Notes under the pieces: model-generated
Databases searched by the model: none
Told to the model about the DNA's origin: nothing
What the model saw: only the letters and a program-made list of their open reading frames with translations
Shown: one piece after another, positions 1 through 13,069 of the stretch
Position numbering within the stretch: the stretch's first letter is position 1
How the letters are laid out: the number at the start of each line of letters is the position of its first letter
Assembly: GCA_001969505.1 (NCBI GenBank)
Contig: LSSK01001554.1
Coordinates: 1-26,773 of the forward strand
From: Zancudomyces culisetae
Taxonomy: Eukaryota; Kickxellomycota; Harpellomycetes; Harpellales; Legeriomycetaceae
Length of the DNA: 26,773 nucleotides
Reading direction: 5' to 3'
Made by a program: the position numbers and the translations under genes

Positions 1-375
1 CCCATGACATTTCTGCGAAGAGTTTCTAAAGCCGACAACTATGACCTGATAAACCGCACCGTTGCAAAATATTTTTTAGAAATCAGCATAGTTGACCACA
101 ATTTTCTCAAGTTTCCATCCAGCTTAATTTCTGCATGCTCAATCTACCTGGCCCGCAAAATGTTTAAGTCCGGAGATTGGAACGCCAACTTGGTTCACTA
201 TTCAGGATACTCGGAAGCTGAACTCCAGCCCTGTGCTGATGCTTTTATGGATTTTCTATTGCTTCCTTGTAAAAACGATGTTTTGCATAAGAAGTACAGC
301 CACAAGAAATTTTATCGTGCAAGTCTGATTTGTAGAAAGTGGGCTCAAGATCATACCGCACAGAATTCTGATTAA
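1..375 (+). CDS. B-type cyclin, C-terminal part (5' end outside window)
   Basis: Frame 1 is open from the first base to a TAA at 373-375, giving about 124 residues. The ATG at 4 is an internal codon, not the start. The segment begins in a PxxFLRRxSKAD motif, typical of the second cyclin fold of mitotic B-type cyclins. Further on it has SACSIYLARKM (a helix typical of the cyclin C domain) and a closing KKYSHKKFYRASLICRKW region. B-type cyclins bind and activate the Cdk1 kinase to drive G2/M and are destroyed through an N-terminal D-box, which would lie upstream of this window. The final residues (AQDHTAQNSD) are a short polar tail, so the protein ends normally. It could be any one of several B-type paralogues (Clb/Cdc13-like); the missing N-terminus prevents a closer name. 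Confidence 0.9.
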   Translation, partial: PMTFLRRVSKADNYDLINRTVAKYFLEISIVDHNFLKFPSSLISACSIYLARKMFKSGDWNANLVHYSGYSEAELQPCADAFMDFLLLPCKNDVLHKKYSHKKFYRASLICRKWAQDHTAQNSD

Positions 376-1094
376 CTGGGAAAGTATCAACCCGTTCAGC
401 TATTCGGTGGCCACTTGATCTCTTGTTTTTGAGGCTTCTCACTTTCTTTAACGAGTGTACATTCAGAGGACTAAACGACCCCATTCACACCCGCAAGAAA
501 TTTGTCATTCATTTTGCTTGATGCAATCAACCCGAATATGGTTATATTTACAGCCAATTCCTATTTTTTTCTGTCATACAGTTTTCCTGAACATATTATA
601 TCCTCACCGTGGATGTCTAAACGCTTTCGTTTTTATTACGCTATATTATAGTACGCATCTTTCACGCCATATTGTATTTGTAGATTTAACGCCCTTGAAT
701 TATTCAGATATATTTCAATATTTCTTTTACTCTTACCTCCCTTTTGTTCTATAAACGCACGCATTTTGGTAATAAACCACCACTTCTCTCTACTAAACCT
801 GGGAACACTTTGATAACAAATTCACAATGGTTTAGCCATGTAAGAGTTGGATAGTTAGTGACAGAAGCAAAAGCGTTCAAGTGGAACTGTGTTGCATAGT
901 CGCTGTTTGTGCTAAGCACAGCATATCGTGTGTCTAAAATTATATAAACGATACATACTTGTAAACACAGTGGTTAAATAACTTACAGATGCCTATATTT
1001 CCAGAAATCCCCAGTTAACATTTGCTTAAAATTCACCAGTAATGTCAAAATTATTACTAGCAATTTTATTTTTTAAAAGCAAAATTTTTCAGTT
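376..1094. other. Intergenic, cyclin 3' flank to tRNA
   Basis: AT-rich sequence with no convincing gene. A 99-codon open frame at 455-754 (+) has no recognisable domain and starts 79 bases after the cyclin stop, so it is most likely 3' UTR and spacer. No coding signal was seen on the minus strand. Confidence 0.6.
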
Positions 1095-1166
1095 GGTCCT
1101 ATGGTCTAACGGTCATGACATTGGACTTTGAATCCAGTAGCCCGAGTTCGACTCTCGGTAGGACCT
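1095..1166 (+). tRNA. tRNA-Gln (anticodon TTG)
   Basis: The 72-nt sequence folds as a cloverleaf. The acceptor stem GGTCCTA (1095-1101) pairs exactly with TAGGACC (1159-1165), followed by discriminator T at 1166. The anticodon stem is TTGGA/TCCAG around the loop CTTTGAA, so the anticodon is TTG, reading CAA glutamine codons. The T arm is CCGAG-TTCGACT-CTCGG (1142-1158), which also serves as the Pol III B box. The A box lies in the D-arm region TGGTCTAACGG. There is no intron, and CCA is not encoded, as expected for a eukaryotic nuclear tRNA. A T-run follows directly. Confidence 0.97.
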
Positions 1167-1170
1167 CTTC

Positions 1171-1184
1171 TTTTTAATTTTTTT
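1171..1184 (+). terminator. RNA polymerase III T-run terminator of tRNA-Gln
   Basis: Four bases after the discriminator base there is a run of five T, then AA, then seven T. Runs of five or more T on the coding strand are the usual Pol III stop. Confidence 0.8.
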
Positions 1185-2683
1185 AACAACTTTTTTAATC
1201 CGATTTGTATTGGTTACTGATATTGACATAGCACCAGTATGTGTTGCTTGCCTTTTTCACGTTTAAGCAAGTAAAAATAGCTTTTAGTACAAAGGCTGTT
1301 AATTTACCAAAAATGGGATAATAGATCACTACCAACGATGAAGCTAGCCCAAAGTAGGCCGAGGTTTTCCCATATAGTAATTCTCAACGAATTTCAAGTT
1401 CATGTTCCTAAACTAAAAGAATATACACATCACCCAATTCTACCAATATTCACAAATTGGGCAAAAATATCCCACATTTTTGATCCTATAAAAGAGTGAT
1501 GTCCGGGAAATTTCCAAGTTTTGCAAAGGCTTTTTTCCTTAAATAACGGAATTTCAGATACCACGTCTTTAGTGACTAAAAAAGGGAAATAACAATACTT
1601 TTATTCCGATTTCTGATAAATTGTTTTAACGCTGGGAAAAATGATTACAAAAAAAAAGTTAATATATTGTCAGGGACCAAAACAATCATTTGTGCTACTT
1701 GTAAATGCCACTTTCCCTAATTCTTTAAAATGGAAGGGCTTCCAAAACATTTTTCCCATAGCTTTTTTATTGCTTCGGATATTACTATTAAAGTAAATCA
1801 TCGAGTTGTGGGGAGCGAATGTGAAACAATATGCTGACAAAAGGCGTGTCTTTTTGGATAATCCATTTAACGCTTTTTCTTTTAGTTTTCCATCATAATC
1901 TAGAGAATGTCAATTGTTCTATGCAATGGTTTCGAAAGTGCCTTTAGTTAACGAAATATTTTTTGCTAGAAGTTTGCTGATATACAACAATCGCATAAAA
2001 TATCATTGAATACCGGATAAAAATGATAGTCATATCACATGGTATGTATTGAGTAAATATAATAGTGAGGCTATTGTATTACAATCGTTTTGACACAACT
2101 ACAAGTGAATCCAGGTTGTGGAATTCTTGGACCAGTTTTGTGTTGTATCTTGTTTTATGGACATAATTAGTGTTTTGTTTTCATTCACAATGTGCATTTT
2201 ATCTATTATTTACTATTTTTTGTGGATTTTTGAAGTGTGGCCAGTTAGTAGAGACAATGATGCTTCTGGTAAATCAGTTATTTTTGTTACAGCATTGTGG
2301 CTATGATAGCACCAAAAAAAATAAAAAAATACAATACAACAAAAAGGATTGAATAAAACCGGGCGTAATGTAATCCAACTTATTATTCCATATCGTTAAT
2401 ACTTGAATTTGTGTTTATTGCTGTTTCATTATACTTGTAAAAACAAGTAGAGTGCTACCCGGCTTATGGCTTATGTATTGCTTAAACAAAAGAAAAAAAC
2501 AATATACAAGACACAATACGTATATCCATTACATTCTCTAAACTAACAAAACCATGGTTGTGTTTGTTACAACAAGAACTATTTCTTGTTTTGCTTTTGC
2601 GGATATATCCCTAAAGTATACTTTTTATTTATCTTGGGTGTATGCCAGCATTTATATTATGGATATCATAGATTGAAAACTAG
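1185..2683. other. Intergenic, tRNA-Gln to CBM19 gene
   Basis: About 1.5 kb of AT-rich sequence. The longest unrecognised frames are 1338-1499 (+, 53 codons; the same frame is open from about 1283) and two overlapping frames at 2118-2306 and 2170-2352 (+, about 60 codons). None has a recognisable domain, a convincing promoter or intron signals. The right end contains the promoter of the CBM19 gene. Confidence 0.5.
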
Positions 2684-2691
2684 TATAAATA
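2684..2691 (+). promoter_or_regulatory. TATA box of the CBM19-like gene
   Basis: TATAAATA lies 112 bases before the ATG at 2804. A start of transcription about 30 bases downstream would fall near 2715-2725, past the upstream in-frame ATG at 2693. This supports 2804 as the real start codon. The same octamer is found upstream of two minus-strand genes in this window. Confidence 0.7.
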
Positions 2692-2803
2692 CGTGTACAA
2701 AATCTCCAGAGTTAGACAAATACACAACATCTCACAAACATTTTCTTGCTTAGAAACAGCAGCATCAACATTTAAAAGACTTCGTAACACAAAAGTAAAA
2801 GCA

Positions 2804-3205
2804 ATGTTTAAACTATCAAAGGTTTTAGCAGTAGCAGCAATCTCTGCCATAGCAAATCTCAGTTCAGTTGTAGTAATGGCTGGCGATGCCGATTACAATC
2901 AACCAGCACAACCCTATCAACAAAACGACTATGACTCAAATGGTGGCGATTCCGGATATGATGCCAATCAAAACTATGATCAGCAAAACGGATACGTCCA
3001 GAACGACAATGGGTATGACCAAAACAGCTATCAAAATGGAGGCAAATGTTACGGCGACAAATACAAATGCATTGGACAAAACAACCCTGGATACCTCCAA
3101 TGTGACCACGGCACATTCATCTTGAGACAATGTGGCCCTGGAACAGTTTGTGTTCAAAATGGAAGAGATAGCATTTATTGTGGATACCCACAGAAGTTAT
3201 ACTAA
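2804..3205 (+). CDS. Small secreted protein with C-terminal CBM19-like chitin-binding domain
   Basis: 133 residues. The start was set at 2804 rather than the in-frame ATG at 2693 because a hydrophobic signal peptide begins exactly there (MFKLSKVLAVAAISA..., cleavage likely around residues 25-28) and because of the TATA position. Residues about 29-79 are a disordered linker rich in Asn, Gln, Asp, Tyr and Gly with YDQN/GYD-like repeats. Residues 80-130 form a domain with six cysteines at 82, 89, 100, 110, 116 and 126, containing GPGTVC and ending CGYP. Family 19 carbohydrate-binding modules have this kind of layout and bind chitin. No catalytic domain is present, so the protein probably coats or cross-links the fungus's own wall chitin, or shields it; this role is inferred. 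A paralogue with identical cysteine spacing lies at 22203-22762 on the other strand. Confidence 0.88.
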   Translation: MFKLSKVLAVAAISAIANLSSVVVMAGDADYNQPAQPYQQNDYDSNGGDSGYDANQNYDQQNGYVQNDNGYDQNSYQNGGKCYGDKYKCIGQNNPGYLQCDHGTFILRQCGPGTVCVQNGRDSIYCGYPQKLY

Positions 3206-3362
3206 GTAGGGTTTGTAGAGAATAACATCCTGCTTTCTCTTATCGCCTTATACTGCACATAGTTCAGTGTAAAAAAAGGGAGCGACTTTTTTCTCAAATA
3301 AGAGAAGATTATAACTTTCTTAGTTTCATTTGTACTTTCATTTTTCAACTTTTGAATATCTA

Positions 3363-3368
3363 AATAAA
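3363..3368 (+). terminator. Candidate poly(A) signal of the CBM19-like gene
   Basis: AATAAA lies 158 bases after the stop codon in an A/T-rich stretch and is the first exact hexamer downstream. It is a sequence match only; no transcript evidence is available. Confidence 0.45.
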
Positions 3369-4129
3369 CTCATTTATTAAATTAAACAGGTGATATGAGT
3401 GTTGAATGCGAGAAAATAATGCTAGTGGTGACATTTGTGAACTATGTCCTAAAAACAGTGCAAGAATTGCTTATAGGCTACTATCCAACTTCCTAACCTA
3501 TGTTACAAAGACTATAACATGTATTTCTTTTGGCATCGTGCTTTTTGGGGCAGTTTAGTATTTCTATTGGATTTCTTCAAAATAAACAAATGCCTTGACA
3601 GTTTGGAAATATAAATTAATGGGTGAGGGGGATGGGAGGAATGAGATGTGAGGTTATGACAAGATATTTAAGCTCAAAATACACAGCCAATCATAAGTGG
3701 TTTTGATGTAAATAAGTTTGTATAAAAAAGCTGAGTTTGATTATGTTTAGTTTGAAATTGAGGTTTTGTAAAAAGGTAGAAAAAAAAAGAGAAAAATGAG
3801 CCAACGAAAAATCAGAAACGTTAGGTAAATAGAACGCATCCAAAAATAGAGCAATCTATCTTGCAGGATATTTGGAGGGAAAAGCCAAAAAAGATTCCAA
3901 GCAACTATTTTAACTTTACGATTCCTAATCAAAGGTGAAAAGCAGAGAAAATTGAAGCGTACAACCAAAACAAAATAAACACAGTTAGGGTCATAGTATT
4001 AAAGGTAGCGGTGTTGTCAACTACGAATGCAAGATCAACGAAATTGAAAGGATTCTAAAAAAATATTCAAGTATTGCAACAAATTTGTAAAGTAGAATTT
4101 AAACAGGAAGCAATAAGGGAGAACTGAAA
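3369..4129. other. Intergenic, CBM19 3' flank and SEC3 5' region
   Basis: AT-rich spacer with a short G-rich patch at about 3620-3655. The only suggestive coding piece is a possible spliced mini-frame, ATG 3797 to TAA 3977, that would need a 42-nt intron (see findings). It may simply be part of the SEC3 5' leader. In-frame stop codons lie just upstream of the SEC3 ATG. Confidence 0.5.
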
Positions 4130-7100
4130 ATGGTGGACGATAGAGTGAAAACTTTGGCAAATCAGATTCGTAAGCAGTTGTTTGTGGGAGTAGAGGATGA
4201 CCCAAACACGCAAAATTTGTTTAAAGCAGGTAAGAATCGATAGGAGGGGAGGGTGATTAGCATTATACTCATATTCATGTAGATACGACAAGAGTAATAT
4301 GAACCTGGGTGTAGTGTCACTAATTTAAGAAGAAAAATAGATTGATTAGTTGTGTTTCTATTGTAAATAAGGTATACCAAGATACCAAGATACCAATAGC
4401 TAATAAAAATATTGAAATAAACAAATAGTTGGATCGACAGCAAAGAGAGAGAGACTGTTGAATTTGGTCGAGGTCATAGCAAACGAGGATGAGGACGATA
4501 TAAGTGACAAGAGAACAAAGATATTATGCATTACAGGTAAGAATCGAACTGGCGAGAAATCTGTTTTTTTCCTCTTTCTTCATTCTGAAAAAAGGGGGTC
4601 CAATTTATACGTATTTGAGTAAAACATACCGTTTCTTTGTTAACAGTTAAGAGAAATAGAAAGTTGAGACTGCATCGTGTTAAGCATGTTGGGCAGGTGC
4701 TAATATCGAGCAAGCAATGGGGCTTAGATGAGATCAAATCGATAGAGTACAAGGCGGTAAGTATTCACTATACAAGCCACAACTATGATGGCGGTATTTA
4801 GCGGATAGGGGATGGTAAAAGAGGAATCAATTTTAAAAAAGTCGATTGATAAAATAGGAAAGAAAGTTTAGTATTGGATTGAACAACCTCCATGAATACA
4901 GAACTACTGATGCACTACAGACGGAGGCATTTATACAGATGCTAGTCACGGTAAATACTTGATTAATGATAGGGATTATTTGTGTAGAAAAGGCAGCTTG
5001 TGCGTTTATGTGCGTGGAATGTGTTTAATAATAGTAATTGGGATTCAATACATATGAAATGTAGCTGTGTAATAAATACTCACAAAAACCACCGAAATAT
5101 GTAAACATGGTCGGGGAGTTGAATAAAGGTAGGAATGAGAGAATATAAAAAATATGAATAGAATTGAATTGGTGTTGGTTATTTTAAGAAACAGAGAATA
5201 AAATTTGCTATAAATAAACATTACAGGTAAAAAAGCTCCATCGAAACCAACAGAAAAAGGAAAAAGAGAAGAATCAGGAAAAAAACTAGTCAGAAAGCCA
5301 GATGCCGGAACTAAGACCAAAGAGCAGTCAAAGAGTGCAGTGAAACCAAAGGAAAGAACCACAACAACCCAAGTAGAGGAGAAGGGGAAGCGCGAGAAAG
5401 AGAGGCGAACCACGGAAACGGCTAGTGAGTCGAAGCGGGAAGAGGAGAGAAGAGAAAGAAGTGCAGAGGTGTCTGAACAGATTGGCGAGGGAGAGCAGGA
5501 TGAGTATATAGATTTTGATTATGAGATAGAAGAGGGACAAGAAAACCAGCAAACGGCGGAAGATTTGCTATTGGACGAAACGTTTATGCTAAGTGCAGAT
5601 GAGCTGTTGGGGGATTTTGGATGGCGCGCAAATATAGATGCAGCGGAGCTTGAATCAAGACTTATATCAGAGCTTTCGCGGCTTGATTCGGAAAACGTGC
5701 GGGCAGTTCTGGAGGCAGATAAGCGGGTACCGGTGGTGATTACAGAGTTGGACAAGGCGATTAATGAGCTGGAAGTGATGGATCAGCTACTAGAAAGGTA
5801 TTTGTATGGGCTGGACTCTATGGGAGAAGATGTTCGAAAGATCCAGATAGAGAACGAAAATCTAAAGATCGAGGAGCTTAACCAGCAAAAGCTGCTAATG
5901 GAGCTGGAAGGTATATTACGACTAATAGCAATGCCAGAGGAGCAGTTGCAGATTTTGCGAAAGGAATCATTGGACACACAGCAAGGGATAGATCGGGTCC
6001 AGCAAGTGGCGGCAATGTTGCAGCAAAAACTATCGACGGGTCTGGAGGGCCGGCTAGAGGAGATGGAGGCAGCGCGCGAGAAGAAGAAGAAATATGAGTT
6101 TTACTGTTCTAACTTCTCGACGCGGGTTTACGACTATCTCAAAGTGATTATTCAGTTTAAAACGGAGGAAGCGCTTTCTAAGAAGCCGAAATCAACAGGT
6201 CGAAGACTCAAAGATATTGTTGCGCCAGCATATGTGCATGATAATCTGGTTCGATATACCGGATTCAACCTGTGGCTGCGCGAATTCAAGCCAGCTTCGG
6301 ACAAAGAACTTCAGGCTCTGTATATCCAGACAATGAATAAGCTGTACTCTATTGAGGGAAATGATCTGATCGATTCGTGCCGCTTTTACTTTTTCAAATT
6401 GCGCAACAATACGATCGAATACCTATTTAGTCAACCAGCATCTGTTACCACAAGCACACAGGCCGTGTCGTTCGGTACAAGAAGACCATCAGCAGACAAG
6501 CAAGATAGTGGGATGGGTGGAAACGTATTGATGGGTGGCGGGCGGCGGTCGGACAGTATTAGTGTGGACATGCAACCATACCAAGCGTTTTCTGCAGCCA
6601 GTAGAACGTTGATCACCAACGTAGTGGTCGAACAAAACTTTTTGGCAGACTTTTTCCACTATGCACCGGCAAAGCCCAGCACAGGATCCAAAAAGGGCCG
6701 CAAAGTTGATGCGTACGATCCCAGCACGACGTCGGCCAGAATCACGTTCAACGAATGGGTGACAGGTGGCTGGGAGTCGATAGGCATGTGGTCAGTTCCA
6801 CGTAAATACAAAGTACAAAGCAATATCAACACTGAAGTCAAAAACATTCTAGAGCTTTTGTTTGGCAATCTTAAAGCACACCTCGACAGCATGATCGATA
6901 TGGGTACACGTTTTGATCCATCGCAGGCGTTGGGAATGATTGCTGCAGTGGAAGAATTGGAGGATATGTGTAAAGGTACTGACCAATTGTTTGCCATCCG
7001 TCTGCTCGAGGCGGCTAAAAAACATCTGACTACTATTTTCGATCAGTTTGTACAAGCTCAGATGGCTGCCATTGACGATAAAAAACTTGTTACAAAGAAG

Positions 7101-7844
7101 CGATCTGGTGTGCAGCCAGCGGTTAGAATTTTTCCCAAGTTTCTTTCTCATATGGAGTCTTTATCTGGGCTCAATTCGCCTGAAGCCCAGGAACTTTCCA
7201 ACCAAACCATTAGCAAAGTCGGTCAGCATATTCTGGACACCTTTGTTAATCTTGTAACCGAATCCAAAACTGCGGCTCAGGGTAATGACAAGGATTTGTT
7301 GAAAGAATACCTCAATTCTCTAATTCTTGCCCTGACTAACCTTTCTACTTTACGAGATGGTCTTGCGCCTCTCGTTTCCTCGTCAAAATCTGAGCGTTTG
7401 GGCACCTTCAATGTAGCCAAACACTTTTACAATATATCTTCCAGACACGCTGCGACTTTCCAGCATGATTATGTGATGATTTTGATTCATCGACCTATGG
7501 GCCGTCTAATCGACTTTTTCTCTGTCGTTGATGATGCCTATTCTCGCCAACAATCTCCCGAGTTGATTCCTGGCCATAACCGTGCATCTTTGAAGAAACT
7601 AGTTGCTGCACACACCCAAAAAGAAGTCAAAGAGGCTGTCAAACTTCTGTACAAGCGTGCCGAGAAGCATCTTGGTAGCCAACCAGCGCTACTCAGTGCG
7701 GTGTGGCGGGAGGTCAGAGAAGATATGCTCAAACTCCACCAGAGTTTTACTGCCACACTAACAAAGTTCTATACCGACTCTGGGATTACATTGGAGTTTA
7801 GACAGGCTGATTTATTACAGTGGCTTGATGAACAGTCTCGATAA
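4130..7844 (+). CDS. SEC3: Exocyst complex subunit Sec3 (six exons)
   Basis: My exon model is 4130-4229, 4429-4536, 4647-4756, 4858-4950, 5065-5128 and 5227-7844. All junctions are GT-AG and in phase, giving 1030 residues. Exons 1-5 (residues about 1-158) read as the Sec3 PIP2-binding PH-like domain: KLRLHRVKHV, WGLDEIKSIE, then EAFIQMLVTLCNKY and KYVNM, which fits the end of that domain in Sec3 families. A charged Lys/Glu-rich linker follows (about 160-260), then a coiled-coil region (about 290-430), then the helical exocyst rod, with FYCSNFSTRVYDYL near 446 and a C-terminal part to residue 1030. Sec3 marks sites of secretion at the plasma membrane and, with the other exocyst subunits, tethers post-Golgi vesicles before SNARE fusion. 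A frame covering only the last exon could start at GTG 5340, but this would lose the PH domain. The start ATG follows an in-frame TAA. Splice sites are predicted by eye; the first intron (199 nt) is the least certain. Confidence 0.9.
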
Positions 7845-7928
7845 TTTTATTCGTTTATCTGTCTTGTGTACTTTCTCTATTTATTTCCTCGCCTACCTTC
7901 TATATATAAACACATATTTATAATTTAT

Positions 7929-7954
7929 TCTTTTTCTTTTTCTTTTTCTTTTTG
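7929..7954. repeat. TTTTTC hexamer microsatellite
   Basis: Four consecutive units of C plus five T in the probable SEC3 3' UTR. Confidence 0.8.
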
Positions 7955-8467
7955 AGTATTCTGATTAAAATTTGTTTATAACAGAATCTATGGTTATATA
8001 CATATATATATATACTACTTTACTTTGTATAGTGTTGTTTTTGTGTTTTCTGAGCTATTCTTAATACGTGTGGTTTTAGTCTCTGGTCTAAGTATTATTC
8101 TATAACCTGGATGGTATTATATTTGTAGATGCAGTTAAGTTAGCCCAATAAACGAGGTGATATAACGCATTGGCTGTTTGACACAAGTTTTATGTATTAT
8201 ATTTGAGGTTTTATATGTATCTAAAATTTTTAATATTCTTTATTTAATGACATTAATAAGCTAGTGTATTTGAAAAAAAGGAAACGAATATCAAAAAGTT
8301 TGCCTATGAATGAGGGGGAAGTGTCATACCTCCTGTAATATCGATTGTTAGGCGTTTGTATTTGAAGTTTAAAAATGTATTTTTATTATAGTGGTTTATG
8401 TATAAACTGCTTATTGAATCGTTTATCTGATGAAATGCTTCTATATTTTACAATAAAGTAAACTTGC

Positions 8468-8499
8468 GTGAATGAGTGAATGGTGTGAATGAGTGAATG
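8468..8499. repeat. 15-bp direct repeat
   Basis: GTGAATGAGTGAATG occurs at 8468-8482 and again at 8485-8499. Each copy also contains an internal GTGAAT/AGTGAAT duplication. Confidence 0.85.
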
Positions 8500-8984
8500 T
8501 GTGTAGTGGGGTGGGGAGAGAGAGGACCATTTCGATGAGTTCTCTCTTTCCACTTTTCCATGTTTGTAATTTACTGGACTGGAATCACAGGCATCACTAT
8601 TGGCCGGGAATAAACTTACATAACAGAGAGCAGAGATTATTAAAGAAAAAATTTTTTCCCAATAGAATTCCAACCATTTGGTAAAAAAACAAAAAAATAA
8701 CGAAAAGAATACGAGGAAAAGTGGAAAAGTGGTAAAAATGGAGCAAAAGAATAAAAGAACAAGAAAAAAAAATAGTAAATGGGAGGAGGGTTTGTTTGAT
8801 ATAATAAGCTAGGAAAAACATTTTCTTTCTTCTTTGTTTTATATTCTAAACAAAAAGTAAATATAAACCAAACTTGTAAATACTAAATAAGATTTTACCC
8901 AAGATTGTTATAAATCATATTATAATAATCCAACACAAGGGCATATTATACATATTATCCATAGACTTTTATTAAAATATATAA

Positions 8985-11731
<2,747 letters not shown>

Positions 11732-13069
11732 GGAGGGAATGTTATTAAATTAAAATAGGTCACTTTGTTTGGATAATTTGAGGTGGTCGTATCATTTATT
11801 GTTTTATAAATCATTTATTATTGTTTGCTAATAAAGGAACAATTCATATTCATCAAACACAGAAAAAAAAAGAAAAAAAGACGAGTAAAATTTTCGCGAT
11901 TTTGGCAAAAATAAAAAAAAATAAAAATAAAAAAATAACAGCAATCTACTGTTATTTATTTGACTTGTTCATTTTATTTTGCAAAAAAATTTTCTTTTGG
12001 AGCATAACTAGTGTTATAAAGGAGAAGAAGAAAAAAAAAACTAGTAAACTAGATGGTAAAATAAAAATAAAGTAAAATAAAGCAAAACGGAATGAAATAA
12101 AAAATCAATGTAACGTACTTGAGGATTTTGTTTTAAATTCAAATAATATTTGAAAAGAAAAGGAGAAATTAATTTTTATTATTTTAGAATACCTAAATAA
12201 TAAAGCAAGGATAGTAGTAATAACAAGAGGAACTTTTAGAATACAAACATTATTTAAGGTAATTAAAGAGAGGATAATATACATTAACAATTTCAGATTT
12301 TTTAAATGTAAAAAAAATACAGCACTTGAAACAAAAAACAAACGTTTAAATAATAATAATAAATGTAATACCCAAATGAATTTCAATTCTTTAATGACTA
12401 TTTCACTTGTAAATTGAAAGCTTTTATAAATATAAATTATAAATGTATTTTAGAAATATAGAAACTCTTTCCCCCCCATTCTCTTTTTTATTATTATTTA
12501 CCAGTACAAGGGATTCAAATAGATAAAAATAAGAATAAGAAAAGGAGCGGATGGAAAGGCCAATGCTGTAGAGTAACATTATTATAATTAACATTGACGA
12601 ATAAGAAAATAAAGACAAAAACGAAAAAAGAAAAAGGAAAAACGAAGGGGAAAGGAAAGGAAAGGAAAGGGAAATTGTATCCAAATAGTTGTATGGAAGA
12701 ACCCTTTTGAATCGAGAAAACAAAGAACAAAAAACCTAGTATTTTTTATTAATTTTCTTAAAAGGTAAAAACATATATAATTGTCATTATTGATACCATT
12801 AATGATTGGAATTGGGTTTTGATCAAGAATAATGAATTGATGAATTTAAATATGGAAATGAAAATGAAAATGAAAATGGAAATAGGTACGGAGTAACCCA
12901 CACAAACTTTTTACAAAAGATTTTATTTTTTAATGAAAAGAGAACAAGACGAGGAATAATAAGGGAATACAAAAGTATAATTTAAGAAGGGATAAAGCAA
13001 TCAATTGCAGAATCAAAATAGAAAAAAGTTGGGAAAAGAATTGTTTTGTAATTGTAGTTGGTTTCCAGA
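11732..13069. other. Intergenic, DBP2 3' flank and CHD1 5' region
   Basis: Extremely A/T-rich sequence full of poly-A and AAT/AAAAT runs. Frames of 60-100 codons on both strands (11821-12075 +, 12105-12386 -, 12424-12723 -) are low-complexity Lys/Asn or Phe/Leu/Ser products caused by base composition. No gene is supported. A TTTCCAG directly before the CHD1 ATG could be the acceptor of a 5' UTR intron. Confidence 0.55.
12855..12889. repeat. GAAAAT hexamer repeat
   Basis: Five to six near-perfect GAAAAT units about 180 bases before the CHD1 start. Confidence 0.8.

Noticed and set aside
455-754. 99-codon frame after the cyclin gene
   Set aside because: No domain, Phe/Leu/Tyr-rich content of AT-rich noise, close to the cyclin stop and probably its 3' UTR.
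1338-1499. 53-codon frame with mixed amino-acid content
   Set aside because: Not recognised, no promoter or splice signals; open frames of this length are expected in 1.5 kb of spacer.
2693-2803. Upstream in-frame ATG extending the CBM19 protein by 37 residues
   Set aside because: It lies only two bases after the TATA octamer, before any likely transcription start, and would bury the signal peptide inside the protein.
5340-5342. GTG as start codon of an 834-residue Sec3
   Set aside because: Eukaryotic genes rarely use GTG; five upstream exons in phase supply the conserved PH domain.
8386-8821. Overlapping 60-95-codon frames on both strands before DBP2
   Set aside because: They contradict each other, lack domains and fall in simple repeats.
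13058-13069. TTG start four codons before the CHD1 ATG
   Set aside because: Non-ATG start with no supporting reason; ATG 13070 follows at once.
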